Origin: an uncultured Senegalimassilia sp.
Lineage (GTDB): Bacteria; Actinomycetota; Coriobacteriia; Coriobacteriales; Eggerthellaceae
DNA length: 6,791 bases
Assembly: GCA_937925385.1 (NCBI GenBank)
Contig: CALEWN010000086.1
Location: 1 to 6,791, forward strand
Direction: 5' to 3'
Part shown: positions 1-4,578 of the stretch, piece by piece
How the letters are laid out: each line of letters opens with the position of its first letter
How positions within the stretch are numbered: position 1 is the stretch's first letter
Position numbers and translations under genes: made by a program
The notes under the pieces: model-generated
The model's input: only the letters and a program-made list of their open reading frames with translations
What the model was told of the DNA's origin: nothing
Database searches by the model: none

Positions 1-1
1 C

Positions 2-835
2 ATCATGGGCAAGAAGATCGCCATCACCTCGAACACCGCCCAGACCACTCGCCATCGCTTCCGTGCGGTATATACCCGCGACGACATGCAGATGATCATC
101 GTGGATACCCCGGGTTTGCACAAGCCTCACGATGCGCTCGGCGAGGAGCTCAACACTTCGGCGCTCAAGGCGCTCGAGGACGTCGACGTCATCGCCATGC
201 TCATCGATGCCAGCAAGCCCGTCGGTCGCGGTGATGAATGGGTGGCTGCCCAGCTTGACGGCCCGCACTGCAAGCACGCCAAGAAGATCTGCGTCCTGTC
301 CAAGGGCGACTTGGTCACCACGGAGCAGATGCATGAGCAGGCCGAAGCTGCCAAAAAGCTGGCGAATTGGGACGCCATGGTGGGGCTTTCCTCCGAGTCC
401 GGGTACAACATCGACGCTTTCATCGAAGAGGTGCAGTGCTTCTTGCCCGAGGGCCCGGCGTGGTTTCCCGCGGACATGGAAACCGATCAGCCGATCGAGG
501 TCATCGTGGCCGAGTTCATTCGCGAGAAGATCCTGCGAACGTTTCGCGACGAGGTTCCTCATTCCATCGGCGTCACCATCGAGCACATGGAATACGAGAA
601 GAAGAAGGACCTCAACCGCATCCTGGCCCGCATCTACGTGGAGCGCGATTCCCAGAAGGGCATCATCATCGGCAAGGGCGGCAGCGCCATCAAGCGCATC
701 GGCCAGGAGGCGCGCGAAGACCTTGAGCAGCTTCTCGGCACGCGCGTGTACCTTGACCTTATGGTGAAGGTCAAGAAGAACTGGCGCCGTGACGCCACGC
801 AAATCCGACGGTTCGGCTACGGCGAGGGTTTGTAA
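2..835 (+). CDS. era: GTPase Era, 5' end cut off by the window edge
   Basis: Era is a GTP-binding protein that binds the 3' end of 16S rRNA and helps mature the 30S ribosomal subunit, acting in the cytosol and at the inner face of the membrane. The reading frame is open to the left edge, so the ATG at 5 is internal; about 30 residues with the P-loop (G1) lie outside. Counting from that Met, the switch I region QTTRHRF is at 13-19, G3 DTPG at 34-37, a G4 equivalent SKGD at 99-102 (normally NKxD), and a G5-like SSESG at 129-133. The C-terminal half is a type II KH domain with the GKGG loop at 223-226, followed by the Era-typical VKVKKNW segment and a final RRFGY. The 276 residues seen match a roughly 300-residue Era. 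The stop TAA is followed 32 bases later by a terminator, so era ends its transcription unit. The odd point is Ser for Asn in G4. Confidence 0.97.
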   Translation: MMGKKIAITSNTAQTTRHRFRAVYTRDDMQMIIVDTPGLHKPHDALGEELNTSALKALEDVDVIAMLIDASKPVGRGDEWVAAQLDGPHCKHAKKICVLSKGDLVTTEQMHEQAEAAKKLANWDAMVGLSSESGYNIDAFIEEVQCFLPEGPAWFPADMETDQPIEVIVAEFIREKILRTFRDEVPHSIGVTIEHMEYEKKKDLNRILARIYVERDSQKGIIIGKGGSAIKRIGQEAREDLEQLLGTRVYLDLMVKVKKNWRRDATQIRRFGYGEGL

Positions 836-867
836 CAGCTTGTTTTCAGGTTTATAAGATATTTTGC

Positions 868-903
868 GATTGGGGTGCCAAGCGGCACCTCAATCCTGTT
901 TTT
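868..903 (+). terminator. Rho-independent terminator after era
   Basis: A 12-bp stem (868-879, GATTGGGGTGCC, with 884-895, GGCACCTCAATC) has one G-U pair (873/890) and a four-base AAGC loop. It is followed by CTG and five T (899-903). It lies 32 bases after the era stop and before the promoter candidate of the next gene, so it should separate era from the PASTA-recO unit. Confidence 0.88.
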
Positions 904-906
904 GGG

Positions 907-929
907 TACAATTTACGGGAAACTATAAC
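907..929 (+). promoter_or_regulatory. Candidate promoter for the PASTA-recO unit
   Basis: After the terminator the sequence is AT-rich and offers two -10-like hexamers: TACAAT at 907-912 (5 of 6 matches to TATAAT) and TATAAC at 924-929 (5 of 6). The second has a weak -35-like TTGGGT at 902-907 with a 16-base spacer. For the first, the -35 position falls in the terminator stem and shows no match. A promoter is expected here because the preceding terminator is strong, but the exact hexamers are uncertain. Confidence 0.4.
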
Positions 930-941
930 GTAAGCACGCGC

Positions 942-948
942 AAGGGAG
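942..948 (+). promoter_or_regulatory. Ribosome binding site that fixes the PASTA protein start
   Basis: AAGGGAG lies 8 bases ahead of the ATG at 957. The frame is open back to a TTG at 864, but that upstream part overlaps the era terminator and has no ribosome binding site, so the ATG at 957 is chosen. It also places the zinc-ribbon CPSC motif at the very N-terminus, as is usual for such proteins. Confidence 0.8.
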
Positions 949-956
949 TCTCAAGC

Positions 957-2819
957 ATGATCTGTCCTTCTTGCCACACGGAAAATCGCGATGGCGCGAA
1001 GTTCTGCGACGAGTGCGGGGCCAAACTGCCCCGTACCGCCTTCGAGCAGATTGAAGGCGCGGAACCTGCCCATGCGTTGGAGATAACCGAATCCGATCAG
1101 GCCGCTCAAGAAGAGGCGGCCATCGATAAGCAAGACGATGCCCCCGAAAGCGCTGATAAAGAAGCCGAAGAGCTTGATGGCGCCAAAGAGGCGGACTCTT
1201 CCGATGAAGCGTCCGAGGATACCCCCGATGAGGAATCTCAGCCAGATGCGGCAACGCAAGAGGATGACGATGCTTACTGCCCGGATGCCCGTGCGCAAGA
1301 GGATTCCCAGGCGCAACAAGATGCAACCGAAGATGCTCGGGAAGCTGGCGGGGATATCAAGGATCGTCCCGATGGGCATGATAGCGAGGCCGACGATGTA
1401 GCGCATCAGCGTACGCACGTGCTCGATCTTCCCGATATCCGCAACCTTGCCTTCGAGTCCGAGAAAACCCAAACGCTCGGGCCCAAGCCCGCATCGCCTG
1501 CGTTCAAATCGGGTTGGGAGCCTGATCTGTCCGGTTTCGACGAGTTCCTCGTCTATCCCGGATATGTGCCCCCGAAGGCCGCTTGGCATGCAGGCGACAC
1601 CATGCAGATGCCGCGCATCACCGATGCCGACCTGTCGCAACAGAAGGATTTCATCGCGCCCGACCCCAACAAGAAGAAGCGCGATCGCAAGAAGAAGAAA
1701 GTCGAGAAGGCAAAGGCCGCAGAGGCCCAGCAGCAAAGCTCCGAGCTTAAGGAAGTTGTTGAAAAGCCCGCTGCGTCGCCAAAGGAAGAACAGCCCAAGC
1801 ACGCCGACAAGGATGTTAAGCCCGTTGCCGGTGAAGCGAAGCAGCAAGACAAGAAGAAGACGGAAGCCAAGGCGAAGCGTCTTCCCGGTTCGAAGATCGC
1901 CGCCATCGTTGCGCTGGTGATGCTTCTCGCTGCGGGAACGGCTGCGGGCGTCACGTATCAAATGGAGCTGTGGGGCGGAAAGGTCGTTCCCGACGTCACG
2001 GGCATGACGCAGGCGGATGCCACCTACATGCTGCAGAACAAGGGTTTCACGGTAAGGTCCACCACCGTCCCCTCCGATTCCACGGAAGGCTTGGTCCTGC
2101 TCATGGACCCGGGCGCCGGTGCGCGACAGGAGGAAGGCGCCGAGGTCGTCATCCATGTGTCAACCTCGCGAACCGTTCCCAAGGTGGTCGGCACCAGCCA
2201 GGATAGCGCTCTGAAGGCGCTTTCGGACAACGGTTTCGAAAACGTCGATGTGCAGATGGAGCGTTCCGACGAGGCTGAGGGCACCGTACTTTCCGTGAGC
2301 CCCGAAGAGGGCGAGAAGGCCAAGGCTTCCACTGCCATCACGCTTACGGTTGCCCAGGCCTACACCGTGCCCGATGTTTCCGGCATGACCTATAACGAAG
2401 CCGTGCAGGCCATCAAGGATGCCGGACTTTCCTCTACCGCCGTGTACACCTACAGCGAGACCGCAAGTGAAGGGGCCATCATGGGCGTCGAGCCCGCCGT
2501 GGGTTCGAAGGTCACCTCCGACACGGTCGTCGTCATCTCGCTTGCGAAATCCCGTGCCAGCGAGCTGACCGCTGCTGCCCGTTCGTATTTGGCCTCAACC
2601 ACGCTTACCGCAACCGATGGGTCGGCATTCACCGTGTCCTCGGTCGATAACGTCTCCTATCAGGGCAACAACACGGTGGCCTTCACCGCGTCGGGCAAGG
2701 CGTCGAAGTCGGTCACGGTTCTCGGGCAGACCATATCGGTTGCAGGGGATTCGAAGCAGGTGTCGGGAACGGTGACCTTCGATTCCTCGAACAACGTCAC
2801 CTCGGTATCGTTCAAGTAG
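957..2819 (+). CDS. Zinc-ribbon, single-span membrane protein with three PASTA domains (no kinase domain)
   Basis: 620 residues. A zinc ribbon opens the protein (C3, C6, C17, C20). Residues about 24-150 form an acidic, low-complexity linker rich in D, E, A and Q. A less biased segment follows (about 152-225, including GWEPDLSGFDEF and AGDTMQMPRI), then a Lys-rich stretch at 239-313. One membrane span (about 314-333) comes next. Three PASTA repeats follow, starting at VPDV (344), VPKV (407) and VPDV (471). A Ser/Thr/Val-rich, probably beta-rich tail (about 532-620) is of a type I do not recognise. Positive residues before the span predict an N-in, C-out orientation. PASTA domains in PknB/StkP kinases and some penicillin-binding proteins sense muropeptides or peptidoglycan; here the N-terminal half has no kinase or transpeptidase motifs. 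A wall-sensing or scaffold role is inference. The gene has its own likely promoter, and recO follows after 4 bases. Confidence 0.9.
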   Translation: MICPSCHTENRDGAKFCDECGAKLPRTAFEQIEGAEPAHALEITESDQAAQEEAAIDKQDDAPESADKEAEELDGAKEADSSDEASEDTPDEESQPDAATQEDDDAYCPDARAQEDSQAQQDATEDAREAGGDIKDRPDGHDSEADDVAHQRTHVLDLPDIRNLAFESEKTQTLGPKPASPAFKSGWEPDLSGFDEFLVYPGYVPPKAAWHAGDTMQMPRITDADLSQQKDFIAPDPNKKKRDRKKKKVEKAKAAEAQQQSSELKEVVEKPAASPKEEQPKHADKDVKPVAGEAKQQDKKKTEAKAKRLPGSKIAAIVALVMLLAAGTAAGVTYQMELWGGKVVPDVTGMTQADATYMLQNKGFTVRSTTVPSDSTEGLVLLMDPGAGARQEEGAEVVIHVSTSRTVPKVVGTSQDSALKALSDNGFENVDVQMERSDEAEGTVLSVSPEEGEKAKASTAITLTVAQAYTVPDVSGMTYNEAVQAIKDAGLSSTAVYTYSETASEGAIMGVEPAVGSKVTSDTVVVISLAKSRASELTAAARSYLASTTLTATDGSAFTVSSVDNVSYQGNNTVAFTASGKASKSVTVLGQTISVAGDSKQVSGTVTFDSSNNVTSVSFK

Positions 2820-2823
2820 CCCT

Positions 2824-3600
2824 GTGGCGCAAAGCACCTACAATGCGCGCGTCTTGGTCTTGCGCAAGACCAAGCTGGGGGAGTCGGATCTGATTTTGTC
2901 CCTGCTTTCGCAAGATGGGTCGCAGATCCGCGCTGTTGCGAAGGGGGCCCGAAAGCCTACCAGCCAGTTCAGTTCCCGTTTGGAGCTCTATGCGCAGGCC
3001 GATGTGCTATTGGCGCAAGGCCGTTCGCTCGATATCGTCAAGGAAGCACGGCTGATTGCCGGCACCGCTCCGTTGCGGCAAAGCATGGAGCTTGCCACCT
3101 GTGCGGCCCCCATAGCCGAGCTGCTCGACCGCATCACCCAGCCGGGGCTTGAGGTCCCGAAGCTGTTCGCGCTTACGCATACGGCTTTTGATACGCTTGC
3201 GGCCTCCGACCCCGAGCACGCTCCCGCCATCTGCGCGGCTTGGCTGCTCAAGGCGTTCGTTTTTTTGGGCATCCGCCCTTCGCTCGACCGATGCTGCGTG
3301 TGCGGCGAGCCGCTGGCCTGCGACGTCGGGGGCTTCGCTCATCGGACGGTCGCGTTCTCGTCGAGCGAGGGCGGCGTGGTGTGCGACGCTTGCCGCGTCT
3401 CCGGTGTGGCGGGTCTTGCCCCGGAAACGCTTTCCTGGGCAAGAGCGTTGCTGGGAATGCGCTTTTCGGACATCGCTTCTACCCAGGTGGACCAGTCGTG
3501 CGTCTTCGATGTGCTTCGCCTGTGCCAAACCTGGGCGCAGGTGCACGCCTCCGTTCGGCTCAAGTCGCTCAATTTCATGTTCACCTGCGGATTGTTTTAG
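2824..3600 (+). CDS. recO: DNA repair protein RecO
   Basis: RecO helps RecR, and in many bacteria RecF, load RecA onto SSB-coated single-stranded DNA, and it anneals complementary strands during gap repair. The 258-residue length is normal. The N-terminal OB-fold part shows the typical pattern ARVLVLRKTKLGESDLILSLLS and RAVAKGARK (about 8-43). The helical C-terminal part carries a four-cysteine zinc site, C157/C160 and C187/C190 in the CCVCG and CDAC motifs, found in many RecO proteins. The start is a GTG, 4 bases after the PASTA gene stop, with no convincing Shine-Dalgarno sequence, so translation probably depends on ribosomes finishing the upstream gene. The N-terminal match to the family supports this GTG. 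A perfect 22-bp palindrome covers codons 10-17. In many bacteria recO sits next to era; here one gene separates them. Confidence 0.95.
   Translation: MAQSTYNARVLVLRKTKLGESDLILSLLSQDGSQIRAVAKGARKPTSQFSSRLELYAQADVLLAQGRSLDIVKEARLIAGTAPLRQSMELATCAAPIAELLDRITQPGLEVPKLFALTHTAFDTLAASDPEHAPAICAAWLLKAFVFLGIRPSLDRCCVCGEPLACDVGGFAHRTVAFSSSEGGVVCDACRVSGVAGLAPETLSWARALLGMRFSDIASTQVDQSCVFDVLRLCQTWAQVHASVRLKSLNFMFTCGLF
2853..2874 (+). repeat. Perfect 22-bp palindrome within the start of recO
   Basis: The left arm CTTGGTCTTGC (2853-2863) is the exact reverse complement of the right arm GCAAGACCAAG (2864-2874). In RNA it can form a 9-bp stem with a GCGC loop, beginning 29 bases after the recO GTG. It encodes VLVLRKTK, a conserved part of RecO, so the protein sequence explains part of the bases, but codon choice had to cooperate. 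It could be a translation-slowing mRNA hairpin, a DNA dyad, or chance. Confidence 0.75.
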
Positions 3601-3619
3601 GTGCTTGCCCCAAAGGCAA

Positions 3620-3646
3620 TTTAGAAGAAGGTCGATGTGCCATACT
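3620..3646 (+). promoter_or_regulatory. Candidate extended -10 promoter for the TSCPD gene
   Basis: TGC directly followed by CATACT (3638-3646) resembles an extended -10 element. A weak -35-like TTTAGA lies at 3620-3625 with a short 15-base spacer. Start of transcription near 3653 would give a 5' leader of about 22 bases containing only the ribosome binding site. No good terminator separates recO from this point, so the gene may also receive read-through from recO. Confidence 0.35.
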
Positions 3647-3661
3647 TGCATCATCGAAGAG

Positions 3662-3667
3662 AGAGGA
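3662..3667 (+). promoter_or_regulatory. Ribosome binding site that fixes the TSCPD protein start
   Basis: AGAGGA lies 7 bases before the ATG at 3675. The frame is open much further left, into recO in another frame, but that part has no family resemblance. The ATG at 3675 gives the N-terminus MYTYRTKGVCSREI expected for this protein family. Confidence 0.8.
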
Positions 3668-3674
3668 TATTTGC

Positions 3675-3923
3675 ATGTATACCTATCGAACCAAAGGCGT
3701 CTGCTCGCGCGAGATCCACGTCGATCTTGACGGCGACACCATCAAGCATGTTGACTTCGTCGGCGGCTGCGACGGCAATCTCAAGGCCATCGGAAAGCTC
3801 GTCAACGGCAAGAGCGTCGAGGACGTCGCCGCCGTGCTCGAGGGCAACACGTGCGGTCGCCGCTCCACCAGCTGCGCCGACCAGCTCGTCCATGCTTTGC
3901 GCGAGGCCCGTCAGGCGCAATAG
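3675..3923 (+). CDS. Small four-cysteine TSCPD-domain protein (TIGR03905-like)
   Basis: 82 residues, with the whole length matching my memory of the TIGR03905/TSCPD family: MYTYRTKGVCSREI at the start, FVGGCDGNLKAIGKLV in the middle and GRRSTSCADQL near the end. The four conserved cysteines are C10, C32, C60 and C67, probably a metal-binding set. A related TSCPD domain occurs near the C-terminus of vitamin B12-dependent ribonucleotide reductases, where it is thought to bind metal or nucleic acid; the stand-alone proteins have no assigned function. The name-giving TSCPD motif reads TSCAD here (A68 for Pro), while the cysteine is kept. The gene sits alone between recO and rpsO, with its own likely promoter and ribosome binding site. 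Family assignment is confident; biochemical role is unknown. Confidence 0.88.
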   Translation: MYTYRTKGVCSREIHVDLDGDTIKHVDFVGGCDGNLKAIGKLVNGKSVEDVAAVLEGNTCGRRSTSCADQLVHALREARQAQ

Positions 3924-3939
3924 GCGCAGGTAGCGGATA

Positions 3940-3981
3940 TGTGCGCAAGCTGTGCAGGTGGGTCCGTTGGACTTGCGCCCA
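3940..3981. repeat. Inverted repeat overlapping the likely rpsO -35 element
   Basis: TGTGCGCAAG (3940-3949) and CTTGCGCCCA (3972-3981) pair at 9 of 10 positions, with a 7-bp perfect core GCGCAAG/CTTGCGC. The 22-base interior contains a further small dyad GTCC/GGAC (3962-3965, 3969-3972). The right arm contains the TTGCGC proposed as the rpsO -35, so this could be an operator. It has no T-run, so it is not a terminator for the TSCPD gene. Confidence 0.4.
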
Positions 3982-4002
3982 TACGCCTGGTCATCGTATC
4001 CT
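3973..4002 (+). promoter_or_regulatory. Candidate rpsO promoter
   Basis: TTGCGC (3973-3978) and TATCCT (3997-4002) are spaced by 18 bases. Neither is a perfect consensus (3 of 6 and 4 of 6). Transcription would start near 4009, where the first leader hairpin begins, giving an rpsO leader of about 125 bases. No other pair in the gap looked better. Confidence 0.4.
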
Positions 4003-4008
4003 AGACAA

Positions 4009-4133
4009 GTTGCCGTATCGGCAGCCACTTTCAGCTTGGTCCCCATCCAGCATGGATCCCAGCGGAAAGCAAGTAGAGCGCAGCAACAGCTGCACGGAAG
4101 ACGGGCAAGTCCCGCAGGAAAGGTGGAGTTAGC
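4009..4133 (+). promoter_or_regulatory. Structured rpsO leader, possible S15 autoregulatory RNA
   Basis: Four hairpins can be drawn. 4009-4025 has a 7-bp stem with one wobble and a TAT loop. 4028-4069 is a long imperfect stem with 14 pairs (CTTTC/GAAAG, GCT/AGC, GG/CC, ATCC/GGAT), two mismatches and a five-base bulge. 4080-4093 is GCAGC/GCTGC with an AACA loop. 4102-4114 is CGGG/CCCG. The ribosome binding site GGTGGAG is at 4122-4128. CCACTTTC at 4025-4032 can also pair with GAAA-G-GTGG at 4118-4126 (one bulged G), which would mask that site. S15 is known to repress its own mRNA in several bacterial groups using different leader folds; whether S15 binds this one is inference. Confidence 0.45.
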
Positions 4134-4421
4134 ATGCCTAGCAAACTCAGCATCACGAAAGAGCGCACCGCAGAGCTGGTCGCCGAGTTCGGCGCCAACG
4201 AGCATGACACCGGCAACCCGGACGTGCAGGTCGCTATCCTGTCTGAGCGTATCCGCAACCTCACCGAGCACCTGAAGACCCACAAGAAGGATAACCATTC
4301 CCGCCGTGGCCTGATGATGCTCATCGGTAAGCGTCGTGGTCTGCTCAAGTACATCAAGGAGCGCGACATCGAGCGTTACCGTGCCCTCATCAAGAAGCTC
4401 GGCATCCGCGACAACATCTAG
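4134..4421 (+). CDS. rpsO: 30S ribosomal protein S15
   Basis: S15 binds early to the central domain of 16S rRNA and helps organise the platform of the 30S subunit; it also contacts the 50S subunit through an intersubunit bridge. The 95-residue protein carries the family hallmarks: [18 protein letters not shown] (about 19-36), then [15 protein letters not shown] (about 46-60) and the basic helix [17 protein letters not shown] (66-82). It is a few residues longer than the usual 88-89, with small extensions at both ends (MPSK and IRDNI). The ATG has a ribosome binding site GGTGGAG five bases upstream. A strong terminator follows seven bases after the stop, so the short mRNA can be made independently of pnp. 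Likely control is S15 feedback on the leader. Confidence 0.98.
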   Translation: MPSKLSITKERTAELVAEFGANEHDTGNPDVQVAILSERIRNLTEHLKTHKKDNHSRRGLMMLIGKRRGLLKYIKERDIERYRALIKKLGIRDNI

Positions 4422-4427
4422 TCAACG

Positions 4428-4456
4428 AAAGCCCGCGCAGCGCTGCGCGGGCTTTT
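4428..4456 (+). terminator. Strong Rho-independent terminator after rpsO
   Basis: The 22 bases 4431-4452 are a perfect palindrome: a 9-bp GC-rich stem (GCCCGCGCA/TGCGCGGGC) around a GCGC loop. It is lengthened by AAA (4428-4430) pairing with TTT (4453-4455), and four T follow the GC stem. It begins seven bases after the rpsO stop. It should end most rpsO transcripts, with some read-through into pnp possible because the T-run is short. Confidence 0.93.
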
Positions 4457-4530
4457 GCATAGCGGTCGGGTGCGCAAGGGCGTGCCTGCTCGTGGCAAGC
4501 GGGAAACGTGAGTACCCCTGGCCGAAGAAG

Positions 4531-4554
4531 CTTGGCCGCACTACGGCGGTCAAG
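4531..4554 (+). promoter_or_regulatory. pnp: Hairpin in the pnp leader
   Basis: CTTGGCCGC (4531-4539) pairs with GCGGTCAAG (4546-4554) through 9 bp with one G-U wobble and a six-base ACTACG loop. It ends eight bases before the AAGGA ribosome binding site (4563-4567) of pnp, which is itself 11 bases from the ATG. In E. coli a leader stem of pnp is cut by RNase III and then attacked by PNPase, giving autocontrol; this hairpin is in a comparable place but is shorter. The rest of the gap (4457-4530) shows no convincing promoter. Confidence 0.5.
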
Positions 4555-4578
4555 GAATAGAGAAGGAAAGAACACCAC

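Noticed and set aside
864..956. Upstream extension of the PASTA protein from a TTG at 864
   Set aside because: It overlaps the era terminator stem and promoter region and has no ribosome binding site; the ATG at 957 has AAGGGAG at proper distance and puts the zinc ribbon at the N-terminus.
951..2156. 401-codon open frame on the minus strand
   Set aside because: It lies entirely opposite the PASTA gene, is explained by GC-rich codon use, and its protein is low-complexity with no recognisable domain.
3605..3622. Possible terminator after recO (TTGCC/GGCAA plus TTT)
   Set aside because: Only a 5-bp stem and three T; too weak to call.
3240..3674. Open frame running into the TSCPD gene from within recO
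   Set aside because: Only the part from the ATG at 3675 resembles a protein family; the earlier part is out of frame with recO and rich in Arg, Gly and Ala.
3915..3927. Small GCGC/GCGC dyad at the TSCPD gene stop
   Set aside because: Four pairs and no T-run; expected by chance in GC-rich DNA.
3969..4112. Long-range complementarity GGACTTGC (3969-3976) to GCAAGTCC (4105-4112)
   Set aside because: Eight perfect pairs, but the left arm lies upstream of the likely transcription start and inside the -35 region, so it is probably not in the rpsO mRNA; chance is plausible.
4457..4530. Promoter for pnp in the rpsO-pnp gap
   Set aside because: Sequences such as TACCCC (4513-4518) are poor -10 matches without a -35; I could not support a call, although a promoter may exist.
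4336..4560. 74-codon open frame over the rpsO end and the gap
   Set aside because: It overlaps rpsO in another frame, runs through a strong terminator and has no protein-family look.
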